DNA of 64,000 nt. Source: Gnetum montanum (Eukaryota; Streptophyta; Gnetopsida; Gnetales; Gnetaceae). Where the stretch lies: assembly GCA_015680685.1 (NCBI GenBank), contig MNCI01001838.1:299925-363924 (forward strand), written 5' to 3'. Numbering within the stretch: the stretch's first letter is position 1; each line of letters opens with the position of its first letter. The notes beneath the pieces are model-generated. The model was not told the origin of the DNA and did no database searches. It saw only the letters and a list, made by a program, of their open reading frames with translations. Below, piece after piece: positions 31,915 to 44,252 of this stretch. Both the position numbers and the translations under genes were made by a program.

Positions 31915-32459
31915 CATGCCAGAGATAGCAAATTTTCAATTCCACCATTTTGAAGCAAGTGGAGTTTTTGTTGTTTTTCTAAGCTCTAACAAGCAAACTT
32001 TTTAAAGCTATAACTTCCTTATTGCAACTTTGATTTCTATGATTTTTTAACCCTATTGATTCTAGAGTGCTCAACTTAGTCATGGGAGGAACTACCACAT
32101 GCACATTTGAAAATTTGAGCAAAACTTTTCTAACGCCTGGAAGACATTATAAAGGATAAGTATAAGAGAACAATAAGAACATTAAAACTAACTAACCAAA
32201 TTCAAGCCAAAGAAACTTAACCAATTCTTTTAATTAACCATATCAACCAAATAAGGGGCATAATAAATTAGAATTTGATAACTATGGAATGTCATAATAA
32301 TAAAAAATATAACACTTAGGGGTTTCTTTTTGAAATTTTTCTAACTTTGCAATCATGATAAGATAAGAACTTGATTAAACCAAGAGTATGAGAAGGATAA
32401 TGAATTGTTATGAATTAATGAGAACACTTTAATAATTCCAAAACTCTTAGTGATTGTAG

Positions 32460-35165
32460 ATGATCCTAAAAACACCAATAGTTGAAGGACCTTCTTAATA
32501 AGGGGGCAAAAGACCAAGATGCCATGGAAGAGGCTAATTAGGGGAACAAACCTCGTAAGCTAAACATGTAGATCAGGAGGCTTAGTCATTCAGTATCCAC
32601 CAACAAACCTTTGCTATTGAGCACTCTGCACAAGTAGAGGCAGAGGCATCACCAATACCAAAATAGGGACAATGCCTCATGTTGTCCAATGAATGCCTCC
32701 AAGCCATCCAATAGAAATCCATCATGTCCATGGTCATTGTGGAACACAACTCTAGGCATCTCCCTTGTGGCCAACATTATCCAACAATGCGGAATGGTAC
32801 CTAGGAGAGGTTTACCAATTTTGGAAGAACAAACAAGATGATGCCACTATGAAGATAGAAGGAGTTTCTATGCCTTACTTAATAGAGCCAATAACTAAAG
32901 CCTTGAATATCCCAAATGAAGGGGCTAATGTGGCACAAATTTTAACCAGGTCAAACATGGATGCAAAGAAGCTGTGATTGCAAAGGACTTATGGCAAATA
33001 AGATAAGGATTAAAGTGAACTTTTAGCAAAGAAGAAGATTTATTTTAAGATTGGGACTTGCCACTTGTTCCCAACCAAATGGCTTAACTGAATCTCAACA
33101 TATGTAACCAAGGGAAGTGTGATCTTGATGGGAAAATTCAATGCTAGTATTGCATACCTAATCTTTCTTGAAATTCAAAGGTAGTTCAAGGAAAAGAAGG
33201 CAGGGAAACCAACGCTACCATTCCCTTGCTTAATAAGGAAGCTATGCAAATAAGTAAGAATCTTGGCTATACTAATGATGTTGTTAGAAAAGCTCAAAAT
33301 ACTTCCTATGTTGAAATGTGTAAACCAATGTCACCAAAGAAAGATTAGCTGGAAAAGCTAGTAGTCACTGAGGGAGCTATAGGTTCAACTTCTGCCGATA
33401 CCCTCCTAGCTACTGTATTGCAGCAACAAGTAGGACCTAATAGCTAGACACTTATTGGAGACAAACCTAAGTAGCAAGTTCCACCGCCACCATTACAAGA
33501 TTAGGGACCTTCAATGAGCCATCTACACTAGATCACAAATGCCATCAGTTGGGAAAAAAGGAAAGGTGCCAATCTCTATAAAGTTAGAGAAAGCTCTACC
33601 AGGTTCATAATTTCCACAAACCCTACAAGTGGACAAGTGTCATTGCAAATAGGAGGAGAGGATGACTAGGCACCACAAATTCCCAGATATGCTACATCAT
33701 TCCAAGTGATGATAAAGACTGGTGAAGGTGTCATACGAGTGATTATGTAGCACTAGGATGCAACAGGAGCTGCAGAGGTCATCATTGACCATATTAAAGA
33801 ATCCTTCAACATTCCTATTATGCTGTTGGTTGATATTTCTAGAGCAAGAGATGCTCAAATGCTCACTGGAACCTTGATGAATCCTATTGAAGATGAGAAC
33901 ATGCTAGGCAGATTACTACAGATGGCCAGTTCATGGAAAATCTTTTTGATATTACTAGTGATATCATTGTAGTGCAGTCTAATCTAATTGCCACAAAAGA
34001 AAAGATTGTAATGGCAACAAAGAGGGCAGAACATGTAGAGAATGAAGTGTAGAGGTTACAGGAAGAACTAGAAGCTCTAAGAGTTGAAAGAAAGGATCTT
34101 ACACAATTTGTAGCCTTGGACCAGCTTGAATAGTTTTGAACAGATCAGGTGAGGTAACTCATTGCCCATAACATCAAGGTGGAGATGGAAAGAGAGAAGG
34201 CTATGTTGAATGCATTAATTGTAGAGGCCCAAACATATTCAATGTCAATGCTCTCACAACATTAGAAGAGGAAAATAAAAAGCTTACTACAGATAATACC
34301 CAATTGATTGATGTAGAAAAACAAAAGAACATTCTTGAAGAAAGAATCCATCAATTGTGAGAAAAACTCCTTAGAGTTAACCAAGAAATTAGTAAATTGG
34401 CTAGAGAGAATAGAACCTTATCAATGGAAGAGGTTTGCACCATTTGATAAAAGTCTACAATTGAAATAAGTGCATGACTTAATGAGGCCAAACAACATGA
34501 AAAGCTCAAATAACACTTTGGAGATCTAGTGGGCATGTATAAACAAATCAATGAAAAATAAATCTAGATGGCAAAGGCTAAAATTAGTTTAATCTCTACA
34601 TGAAAGCCCATCCTAGATAGCCTCACTCATGTCCACCAAGTTGAAGTAAAGAGCAAGGACCTGTAGATAAACGATGTGATAGAGTACATGGGATTAGCAA
34701 ACTTTTGGTATGCTAATCTGGCCATGTTAACAATAGGTAGGCCGAGAGATGAGCTAGAATAGTAGGTAGTATCCATATATGCATTATACAAGAAGAAGTT
34801 TGTCAATCAAAAGAATGCATTGTAGAAACTACATGTTGCAAACTCTAAGCTTGAAATTGTAAAGGTTAGCTACAAAGAAGAAAAAGATGTAGTAGTGAAC
34901 CTAGTGTGCCATATGTTAGACTACCAAGAACTAAGAAAGATGGCCAGGGCTTTTAAGGAGGAGAGATGATAGTTTGTAGCATGGTATGTGATAGCTAACA
35001 AGATGCTCCTGCAACTGCCATGCCTATTGGAGTTACCGAAACCATCAAACATCAATCAATCAGCATGGACAATACATGATCCTAGGATAAAGGAAGAAAA
35101 AATTCAGGTGCTCCTTAACTACTACCAATTCCAAAAGCCTAATGATAAAAGAAAGAAGTAAATGG
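32460..35165 (+). pseudogene. ORF2 of element B: third ORF with coiled coil
   Basis: It starts at ATG 32460 directly after a TTGTAG acceptor-like string (MILKTPIVEG). The best preserved part is 32765-32977: EWYLGEVYQFWKN, MPYLIEPITKALNIPNEGAN. This matches EWYMGETYLFWNN... ALGLPNIGTQ-type sequence of F and E. The central part (about 34000-34600) is rich in E, K, L and Q in a heptad-like pattern (RAEHVENEV, LQEELEALRVERKDL) and reads as coiled coil. The C-terminus (LPKPSNINQSAWTIHDPRIK-type) matches F and E. No signal peptide or membrane helix is seen, so it is not an envelope protein. The N-terminal domain resembles the 'putative plant transposon protein' family (PF20167-like); this is inference. 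Many stops. Confidence 0.65.
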
Positions 35166-35371
35166 AAGAGCCTTTACCATTGAGAACATAAGGCTACATC
35201 AAGCTACTTTAATTTTATTTTGTCATGTTCACTATGTCATTTTGTAAAAAGACCAATGCAACATTCATAGAGTCATGTAAATAGTCAATCATGTCATGTC
35301 ATGTCTACCTCCCAATTTTTTTAGGGACTCTATCCTCACTTTTTTTTAACTCAAGGATTAGTTTTTAGTTA

Positions 35372-35383
35372 GTTGTGGAAGTA
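35372..35383 (+). other. Polypurine tract of element B
   Basis: AGTTGTGGAAGTA precedes the 3' LTR start, a variant of the GTTGTGGGGGTA tract of element A. Confidence 0.6.
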
Positions 35384-36211
35384 TGATAAAACTAATTTTT
35401 GTTGTGATGCGATATTGTAGCTACGATATCGTAGCTTGTACCATGTCATCATTGATGAGATGTCTCAGGATCTATGTAGCCCTATAAATACTAGCACTTG
35501 GGCACACAATCAACAACTTTCCATTCCAACACTTAGTCAAACTCTTGCAATTTCGTTTCATAGTTTAGTGATAGAGTGAATGCCCATAGTATGGTGTTGA
35601 GGAGTTGTCTAGTGTCTATAGTTGAGTGAATTGTACTTGGATGCAATTAATGACTAGCAATAAAGATTAAGATTGCTTTTCATCATTGTAGCATTCACTT
35701 AGTTTTCATTATGTTGACTTAGAATAATTTTCTTACTTTCTTAGTTAATCATTTACCTTTCAAGCACTCTACTTTACATGTTATTAGCAAGTAGAGTGGA
35801 TACAACTAGTTTCAAGTGCTACGTGTAGTTATCTGGTAACCCAATAATGGCATTGCTTAATTCACTCAATAGTAATACTAGTTGATAATCCCAGTGAGAA
35901 CTACATGAGTCCAAGGCATGTATGGTAGGCCAAGACTGGATATCCATTGCATGAGGCTAAGTTATATTTATGCTTTCCTCATTAACTAGACTTAGAGTTT
36001 TATTGAATAATATTTACCTTTAGTAGCACTAAGAGCCTTACAATATCAACTAATCATATGCCTCACTAAGAGTTAAACCATACACTTAAGCTTCACTAAC
36101 ATGAAGTGGGAAGATAATGATCTTGAACCTAACATCAATGACTACCATAATTACATTGTCCATCCACAAATTACAATCTGGTCATGCATAGACACTTATG
36201 ATAATACCATA
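35384..36211 (+). repeat. 3' LTR of element B, 3' end missing
   Basis: It starts TGATAAAACTAATTTTTG, with the TTGTAGCTACGATATCGTAGC words, a CTATAAATA box at about 35484 and AATAAAGATTAAG in R. It follows the other LTRs as far as the GGTCATGCATAGACACTTATG part, then loses similarity about 30-40 bases before the expected ...CTCATCA end. The 123 bases to 36334 are unidentified. Confidence 0.75.
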
Positions 36212-36334
36212 TTCTCAAAGATGTCACTTTTCAGCTACAACTTCAAGCAAAAAAGCTCCTAATGAAAGCTAAATAATTAATTTTCTTTCCATAGTATTAA
36301 TTTCCTTTAGTTTTGAAGGCTTAAGGATGGAAAG

Positions 36335-37182
36335 TGATGAGTAATAGGTACTTCCTACACCCAACCATATGAATCTAGTGTGTATGCAAAATCCAATCAA
36401 ATTCTATGAACTCTATTTACCTAAGTGATTGATATCATTAGATGGTGAAAGGTATGGTTTTTTAATCGTTATCTTCCTAATCAACTATTGTGTTAATCTA
36501 TTGGTATAGTTAAATGTGATTGAGGTATAAGATATTTATTTTTATAATTTTTATTATTTTATGTGTTTGCAAAATAATTCAATAATGAAAGGTTTAATAT
36601 TTAAATTAACTAATTAATTAATTAAACTAGCCTAAATGTGAAGCATTTGTTCTCACTCTTCATATATGTCCTGAATGTATATTAGCACTACAGTGTTACC
36701 AAATTTCTACTATTGGGCATACCAAGTATCCACTGCTAGGATTAACAAGCATTGATATATTATGCTTGAAGTGGTCATACTTACATCAATTATGAATTAT
36801 AATATTAAATGTTTAATAATGAGAAAGTAAACTGCATTCAAAGTAAATTGTTGAAAAGTGAAGTTAAGCTAGTCCAATTGCTGCAATGAATGGAAGAAAT
36901 CTCAATTTTATTGTTGTTCATGCAATTGTGTCCAAGTACATGTTGCACTCAAATAAAATGTTGTACAATCACTTTAATTCATGCTGTAGTTACTGAGAGA
37001 GAAAATTTTACTAACTTCTATGAAAAGAAACTACAAGAGTTTGGCTAAGGGAACAACAGAATGTTGTCATTAATGCAATGGGTGTATGCATTTATATAGG
37101 CAATGAATACATCAATGTTGATGCACATGAACCAAAACATCCTAAGATGTATAAATGTAGTCACCTAATTCACATTTCATCA
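36335..37182 (-). repeat. 3' LTR of element E
   Basis: On the minus strand this runs from TGATGAAATGTGAATTAGG to ...TATTACTCATCA (848 bp). It carries CATCAACATTGATG, a TATATAAA box at 37091-37098, and the GGTTGGGTGTAGG string shared near the ends of all LTRs here. Confidence 0.82.
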
Positions 37183-37195
37183 TACCCCCATGACT
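37183..37195 (-). other. Polypurine tract of element E
   Basis: On the minus strand AGTCATGGGGGTA directly precedes the LTR start. Confidence 0.7.
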
Positions 37196-37435
37196 TATTG
37201 AAAATGCATCCTCGAGTAAACAAAAATGGAATTGAGTTTCTTACAAAATCTGGAAAAGTATGAAATTTTATTAACAGAATAACTAACTCGCTAACTAATT
37301 GACTAACACTGAGAGCCGCATTTCTAAAAAGGATTGTACATTTTACAAAATGAATGCTAGAATTATTACAAAAATTATTAGGTGCCTAGCTGCATGATGG
37401 GGGTTGAGATGAAGTCTTCATATCGTGCTTGGAGG

Positions 37436-40400
37436 TGGAGGCTCCTATAGTGTAGAGGGTCCTTCATCATGTTCCAACTTTGTTGGTGATTTAGGTAATC
37501 CTGCTACTCCTATAAAAAATTGGAAGGTAGCCAAGAGTGCCTTCATCTTCTCTTCTTTATCATGTGGATTATGGATAGTCCAGGTTGCTTCACCTAGATT
37601 TGCTGGTGTTGAAATATCCCATAAGCATGGTAGTGAGGGAAACATCTCTATATTAACAAACCATGCTACGAACTTTTTATGTTCAAAGTCAAATGCATGA
37701 ACAAGGTTTTGTAGTTTATAGTAGCCAGTTATTCTCTTAGCCATGTTCTCAGTAATAGATCATTGATTAATGAACTTGCTCTTAAGAACCTTAAGCTTTG
37801 AGTTGGTCAGCTCCAACTTTTGAATGGTCTCCTTGTAAAGCTTAAACTTTGCCTTGTAAAGGAGGTAAGAGTTAGTCACTTGCTTTTCTAATTTAGTCCT
37901 AGGCCTCCTCATAGTTAGCATTACCAACTTTGCATATTGGATGTTGGAAAGCTTTATATACTTAGTCATCTCCTCGATTTGCAACTCCTTTAGGAAAATC
38001 TTTCCTTGGTTGTATGCATTGAGTTCATCAAAGATGGGTTATCATGCATTGACTAGATAATGTCATTCACCTTTACCTTGGCCAACTTGATTTCTTTCTC
38101 GTTGATCTCTTTAAGCATTTTGACTTGGTCCTTGTAGTGATTTTTCACTGTTTTGAATTTCAAGACTTTATTCTTCCAAGCAACGATCTCAATAGTACTC
38201 TTTTAGCAAAGGTTCCAAACCTCCTTCATCAAGATATTTTTGTTCTCTATAGTCAACCTTCTCAAATCCAAGTTTACCTTGAAAAGCTATTCTTCCTCTT
38301 GGTGAATATATTCTACCATTTTTTTCTTTTGCTACTTAGAACTTTGTAGGTAGTGGTTATCACAAGTTAGTACCAAGTTTTCTTTGCAAACTTGATGAAG
38401 GTCATGGTCAATGTTATTCGCCATTGCTTGTAATAGTGATGCATCAAAGATCATCATCTCCTTGGCATTCTTGGCCTTCTAATATTTCTGTTGAAGCTAC
38501 TTAAAAGCTTCATCTCTTGGTAGCTCGAGCCTAAGAATGGTAGGATCAGAGAGATGGCTCTAAGTTTTGCAACCTTAGTAGCCAATTATCGATTGCCAGT
38601 GGTGGTTTCCTTAAGTTATAAGTTAGTAATTAATAATTAGCCTTTCATCTATATTAGTTGCAACTAGGTTGTTGATAAGTCTTCTAGGAGATCAAAGATC
38701 TCTGGAAGTAGTTTCCTAGCTTCCACTAGTCATTCTAATACTTCGTCATGTTGGTAAGTGCTTATTCTTTTGCTCCTTACTCCTGGTGATGTATGTATAT
38801 TTGTCATATTAGCAATGTGAGGAACTAATGCAATTGAAGCATTCAAGACCTTTCCAACATGATCTGCCACCACCTCTACTGCTATTTCTTGACCCTTGTG
38901 CAACACGACCAAGATCATCACTCCTTTTCCTTCTTCCAGCATCATAGAGAAGGTTGCTACATTCCTAGAAATTTTAGGGAATGCTTGTCCTGGAATGGAT
39001 ATAGTTACTTCTCTAGCATTAGAATTCAAGTGAGCAAGTTCTTGGTTTCTCTATGTTAAGAACAACACCATCTCAATGTTCAATTAGTTGATGGTTCTTG
39101 TGACCTCATTCAAATGACTCATGGCTCGATAATACCAAGGGTTTACCACCACCTCTAGAGGCTTGTTGTTATTGTAGCTATTACTCCCTAAGTTTCCTAA
39201 GGCATTTAAAAACTAAAAGCATCTCTGGTATTGATGAATGGCAAGGTACCCCTACACTCAACCATACAAAATGAGCGTAGCACGTGCGATCCGGTCGAAC
39301 TCCGCAGACTAAATGCCTAAACGCCCCATGGAACACTTAGGGTTAATCATTCGTTGTCTTCCCAGACTTACTTGTTGTTGTCACGGTGTATGGTTAAGTA
39401 AGTCCGAGGTGTATGATTTTTTTGGTCTTTTATGGTTTTATGTCTTCTATACTAAGAGCAAAGGGTTGAGAAACTAGCTAACTCTAACTAAGGGCCTAAG
39501 TCTAAATTAACTAGCGTCAGCATTTGTTCCCGCTTACCGTACACACCCTGAACTATGCAACTGTGGCTACCAAACGCTAATCGTTACTGGGATCACCACA
39601 CGTAACGCACGTGCTTGAAGTGGTCGTACTGAGGCACCTAACTAGCCTAAGTGTGACGAGCAGCCGATTCCTTGACTAGCCGTACACATCCGTAGATGCT
39701 CGTAATCAGGTTGTACTCGTCCCACATTCTAGAAGATAAGGGTGAGAGAATCTAATCGCGATGAGTAGTCGATTCCTTGGTTAGCCGTACACATTCGTCA
39801 ATGCTCGTAACCAAGTCGTACTCATGCCACGCTACTAGGAAAACAATAAATAACATGTAATAAACCTATCCATGTACTGCAAGGTTTATCCACAAAGCTC
39901 GTCTTTATTGCCGTACACAACTTGCATTCAGGTACAAAGCTGCTCGAATAAAGATCCGTTCACTTGGGGACTCCTACTACGGGCACATGGAAAATATTCT
40001 ATCTCTGGGGTGATGAATCCACCAAAGCTTTGCTACTTCTAGCCTAGGATGGGAAATGAGGGGAGTGCTGCCTCTTATTTATAGATTTGGTAGCGGACCG
40101 CGATATCGCGTACGTGATATCGCAGGGGACGACGCGATATCACGACGGCCGCGATATCACGTACACGATATCGCGGTGCATGCGATATCGTGCCTCATCA
40201 GGTATTATCCTTGGTGCTATAGGTGGTGATGGTGGTGGTGGTAGTTCCTCTTCTTGAAGCTTGGCAATGGACTTATCTTTTGTCATCTCCTGCCATGGTG
40301 TTGTAGGAGTGTGAAAGAGCACATCATGAGAATAGCAGGTTATTCCTCCCTTGTTGCATAGTATTCTGATCAAGCATGAGAAGGGGAATATCTTCCTATC

Positions 40401-41215
40401 CTTTTGATTCTCGTTAAAATGTTTTTCTATCTTAAGGAAGATGGGTTGTGGTAGGTTGACAAGGAATTTCCTGCTTAGAGTTGCACATGCCTTGGCAAAG
40501 AATGTTGGTACCTTATTTAGCCTTATTATTATATTAAGGTGATAGGTTACAATTTTGAAGTATGCTTGCTTCTCTTTGGTTAGGGCACTGTACTAGTTAT
40601 GGTCCATTTCATAGCACTACTAGATCCATTCTTTCTTGGCCTTGGGTTTGCCGACATGAAGATTTCTACTAGCTTTGTCCTAGTATTAGTAAAATTGAGA
40701 GCTTCCACTATGGTCTCAATCGAGTAGAAGATGGTAATGTCTTTTATTTTAACATAGGCATCTCATTGTCAGCTATTCCAGAAGATGTAGGTTTATTCCA
40801 TGTACCATTCCACACTAGTGGAGAGAATCGACCATAAAGGAGACCCTTGCAACTTTGTTTGAATCTCTTATGGTGATAGCTCTAGGAATGACAAAAAATT
40901 CTACTCTTGTAGGATGAAGCTCTAGATTTCCTTAGTCTAGATCTTCTCCAAGTATGCTTATGTAAGTGTAACCTCAAAATTAGGTCTCAGTCTTGGGGCC
41001 TCATCGTACCTATGTTAGCCTATCTTTGTAATAGAAATTTGTCTTACACATTACACCATGGGCTCCTCCCTTGGGGGCCTAGTAACATGAGTGGCCTCAA
41101 CTGCTTACTCTTGGAGTTATTATTATTGTTGATGTTGTTGGTCCCTTTCTTTCTGTGATTGCTTTTCCTTAGGCTGAGATGCTTCTCTTGCCTATGGTCC
41201 TCTCTTGGATGTCAT
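37436..41215 (-). pseudogene. ORF2 of element E, split by solo LTR G
   Basis: It begins at ATG 41213-41215 on the minus strand (MTSKRGP), immediately after GATTGTAA, where F has an AG acceptor. The N-terminal domain has FEVTLTQAYLEKI-like sequence and VEWYME.TYIFWN as in F. The segment 40373-40210 continues it with stops. After the 969-bp solo LTR (39232-40200) the frame resumes with ITISIPGQAFPKISRNVATF (38900-39000), a long charged coiled-coil-like region to about 37800, and a conserved C-terminus in 37744-37445: FPSLPCLWDISTPANLG and WTIHNPHDKEEKMKALLATF. F ends with PCLWDIPIPAHIGDATWTVN, so this C-terminal block is shared. Stops throughout. Confidence 0.7.
39232..40200 (-). mobile_element. 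Solo LTR G with perfect target duplications
   Basis: A single LTR (minus strand, TGATGAGGCACGATATCGCA to ...TTGCCATTCATCA, 969 bp) lies inside ORF2 of element E. It is flanked by GGTAT at 39227-39231 and 40201-40205. There is no internal region. TATAAATA is at 40076-40083 (minus). U3 has about seven GCGATATCGC-type units within 120 bp. It is the product of LTR-LTR recombination of a complete element. Its TSD is perfect and its CG-rich words are well kept, so it is relatively young. Confidence 0.93.
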
Positions 41216-41538
41216 TTACAATCACAAACATAACCTAGGATTAGCTCTTAGATATGAACTTTGTTCCCTTTGGATATCTTTCTTTGTTTGATTAGGTCAT
41301 GTGTTATTGGTTAGATGTTAAAATTTTATCATTAAGTCTTTGTTTAATGATCACAGACTTATGATATTAGATTATTATTATTGTATTCATGTTCAAACAA
41401 AGATTAATTATTAATGTTATCTCTTATGATAATTAATTTAATATTATTTTAATATCTTTTTCATGGGGAGTTTGAAAAATTTCTAAAAAATTTTCTATGA
41501 AATCCTAGTGGTTGATGCCCCCACAATGTAAAGTATAC
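41216..41538 (-). other. Putative intron of ORF2 leader (element E)
   Basis: On the minus strand the donor AAAG/GTATAC is at 41538. The interval ends at the ORF2 ATG (41215), where the expected AG has become AA. The 323-base length and position match the intron of F (52170-52484) and F' (60514-60819). Confidence 0.5.
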
Positions 41539-43188
41539 CTTTAGTAGCTTGAGGATTGAAGAATGGGTGAATTTGAGTAAGCAATGTGAAAGTTAGAGCT
41601 CTTGAAATGTTCTTGGGCTTTAATAAATGATAGAAACTTCTCTAGCACTTGGAATAAATGTTGAAAATTAAGCTAAGTGTTGTGTGCATATATAGTATTT
41701 TTCTTATGCATGAATGGGGTTGTGTTAACTTATCCCACTACGTTGATGCAACTATGTGTAGCCATATTTTTTACTTGAAAATGAAGGAATTTTGGGTGAT
41801 TTTAGGTTTAAAATAAAAGCCAAATGAAAGCTAAAAAGATGGAGAATCATAGCAACAACATGAAATAAGGTATGGTTCACCAAATAGAAGAGAATAGAGC
41901 ACATATGATGAGTTTTTGAAGAATATTCCAATGCCGAAATAGAGAAAAAATTGGATGTTTTAAGGTTATCAGGATGATTGAGTGTGTAATCGGCCAATGG
42001 TTAGGGAATTTAACTTAAGGTAAAGTAAATTAGTATGCAAGTTAGTGCTTCCCAAAGCATGGATATGTCAAATATGCCCTTTCATCACCTCATCATAAGG
42101 AGTCCATAGGTGCCTAGGATGATGAATGGTTATTTTAAGTTAAATTTCATACCCATATGAGAAATTGTCTTAGGATTATGCCTACCAGTAAACAAAACTA
42201 TCAACTTGCCATGGTACAAGGCAGTGAGGTGTTAAATGGGGGAGTGAATAAATGGTAGATAGAGAATGATGAATAAGTTATCTGCATCCCAATTACACAA
42301 GATCCTTAGTAAATTATGTGATTAAGATGATCTGATACTAGTTTGTTCCAAGTCTAGACCAAGTTCATTATGATTACAATGATCTCACATTGACATATTC
42401 CTTCTCTTCTACCATTAAGAGCCCATGAGAACCATAGAGGACAACCATCAGCCCATGGAAAGAAGAAAAGCAAAGAAGATAGTCAGTAGGGCCTTAGTTA
42501 GAGGGGTGCCTTTGAGCTTGGGTAACATGTCTTTCTAGCCCCATAACTAGTGCTTGTAGCCCATGAAAGTATCTAAGTGGTGTGCTTTGAATTTTTGTTT
42601 ATTTTTTTTTTACAAAAACCACACTGTGTAAAGACATGCTTCGACAGTAGGAGTGATAATATACTAATGAAGAATCATAGTACCCTAGAAGAAAGTTGAG
42701 ATAGGAATAAATCTCCTTGAGGTCATACCCTTTTCTATTCCCACTTGGTGCTTTCAGAGTTTGTTGGGTAATAGAATCACATGTTACTTTGTAGTTTTGA
42801 TGTGAAAGAAACTTCATGGTTCCATGATGTAGATTTCATATGGAATAGATGAAATGAATGGATATCATGAACTCACTACCTGATACCACTAGAAAACTAA
42901 TAGACAGTTAGTAGAGAACATAATCCAAGGACAAAATTGATCTTTTTTAAATTGACCATAACTTTAATAGTTGCATTCAACAATTTCAAAAATTCATAGT
43001 AGCAATGAAACAAAATTCAAGATTTCAAATTAGACTACATGAAAATGACAAGAAAATAATAAGAGAATAACAAAGAAAAGGAATATATATATATAAAATC
43101 AATAAAAAATTAAGAAAGTGGAAAAAATATAAAGAACATTTGAAAGAAAAAAGGAGATAAATTTTTTTTCTCATTAAGATTTATGATA
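41539..43188 (-). other. Element E spacer with internal promoter and 3' cassette
   Basis: Reading on the minus strand: the GGTGTGACCTCAAGG-like string (about 42715-42735), GTGTGGTTTTTG (about 42610), the CTACAAGCACTAG motif (42541-42563), then the degenerate CCATGCTTTGGGAAGCACTAA (42042-42062). The promoter-like module follows: GTTGCATCAACGTAG at about 41745 and CTATATATGCAC at about 41686-41697. Motif order and the roughly 500-base spacing match the other elements. No gene is seen. Confidence 0.5.
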
Positions 43189-43193
43189 AATGG

Positions 43194-44100
43194 TGATGAG
43201 TCATAGTTGGTTGCATTGACCAGGCATCATCAACTTAGCACCATTGACTAGGGCCTATCGACAAGGCCTTGTTGATGCATCATTTCATGCATCAACTAGG
43301 TCCCATTGACTTAGGGTTGCTTGTGCCTATAAATACGAGCTCATTAGCCTTATTTATGGCATGTCTTGTCATAGTAGTAGTAGAGTTCTTACAGTTTTTG
43401 CATTTGAGAGTTAGAATATTTTCTTGAGTGCCAATAGTAGGAGTCATTAAGTGTATAGATCTTTATTCAAGCATTGTTGTACCTGAGCACAATAGTGTGT
43501 GCAGTAATAAAGATGAACTTTTTGATAAAACTTGCAATATTTTGGATAGATTAAATATTTCATTTATGCATTTGATGTTTTCAATTAGTTATTTAATATT
43601 TTTCAATAATTAAGATAATTGAGTGAGATAAGCTAGATAGATTAAATACATAAGTATGACCGCTTTGAGCATAACATGTATTCCCTTGGTAATCCCAGTA
43701 GTGTTAGTGCTTAGTGGACCCAGTAGTGTAGCACTTGGTAACCCAGCAATGGACACGTGGGTTCAGGATGTGTACAGAAAGTGGGAATGGATGCTTATGT
43801 TAGGATTAGTTAGAGACTAGTTAGTTAGTTAATTTAGATTAGTCATTAAATTACTCTATCTCTCTTTCTTCAAGCATCCAAAAACATAAAATGATACAAA
43901 TGATATGCCTCAATTACTCTTAACCATACCATTATGCTTCATAGGTTTAATTGGGAAGACAACGAATGACCTTAGGGCAAGGTTCACTTTCTAGAAGACT
44001 AGTGTATTAGAAACTGTAAAGTTCACAGAATTTGACCGGATCGTGGGTGAATGCTTTGTGATTTGTATCGTTGGACGTAGGGGTACCTTACCACTCATCA
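43194..44100 (+). repeat. 5' LTR of element F
   Basis: 907 bp, TGATGAGTCATAGTTGG to CCACTCATCA. U3 has repeated TTGACTAGGGCC, GATGCATCATTTCATGCATC and CAACTAGGTCC words, then TATAAATA at 43328-43335. AATAAAGATGAAC is in R (about 43508). Confidence 0.9.
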
Positions 44101-44120
44101 TTGGCATTGTTGCCGAGGAC
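44101..44120 (+). other. Primer-binding site, tRNA-Asp type (element F)
   Basis: TTGGCATTGTTGCCGAGGAC follows the LTR directly. It differs from the tRNA-Asp complement at CG positions only (GCGCCG to GCATTG, GGGG to GAGG). Confidence 0.82.
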
Positions 44121-44252
44121 TTTGTTTGTTGAAACATGTGCTATTTAGGATTAGTGAATATTATTTATATTGTTGAACAAACTCAAGGTCAACATCACTC
44201 TTACATGACATATAACTACTAAGCACACTAATAGTTTTATTTATTTTGCAAA

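Larger units (their letters stand above)
879..36211 (+). mobile_element. Element B: Ty3/gypsy host element with nested A, C and D
   Basis: B is the outermost element of the left part of the window. Its parts, in order, are a 52-bp LTR start (879-930), a protease fragment (17170-17368), protease tail to integrase (27057-30250), a noncoding spacer, ORF2 (32460-35165), a purine tract and a 3' LTR (35384 to about 36211) lacking its last few tens of bases. Element C splits the protease frame with a clean target duplication. Element A occupies the place of B's missing 5' half. Because A, C and (through A) D sit inside it, B is the oldest of the four. Every ORF carries stops. Confidence 0.75.
36335..43188 (-). 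mobile_element. Element E: 3'-half remnant of an ORF2-bearing gypsy element
   Basis: On the minus strand this element keeps its 3' noncoding spacer, internal promoter module, ORF2, purine tract and 3' LTR (36335-37182). gag, protease, RT and integrase are absent; the element ends about 43188, where F begins. ORF2 is interrupted by the solo LTR G. It is the same family as F and B by ORF2. Confidence 0.78.

Noticed and set aside
32460-35165. Envelope-like gene
   Set aside because: Position fits an env, but no signal peptide, membrane helix or cleavage site is visible. The protein is coiled-coil rich and charged.
36212-36334. Short segment between B LTR and E LTR as a separate element
   Set aside because: It is AT-rich with no ends, repeats or similarity that I can recognise.
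40090-40200. CRISPR-like repeat array
   Set aside because: Units are short palindromes with no regular spacers, confined to LTR U3 regions of plant retrotransposons.
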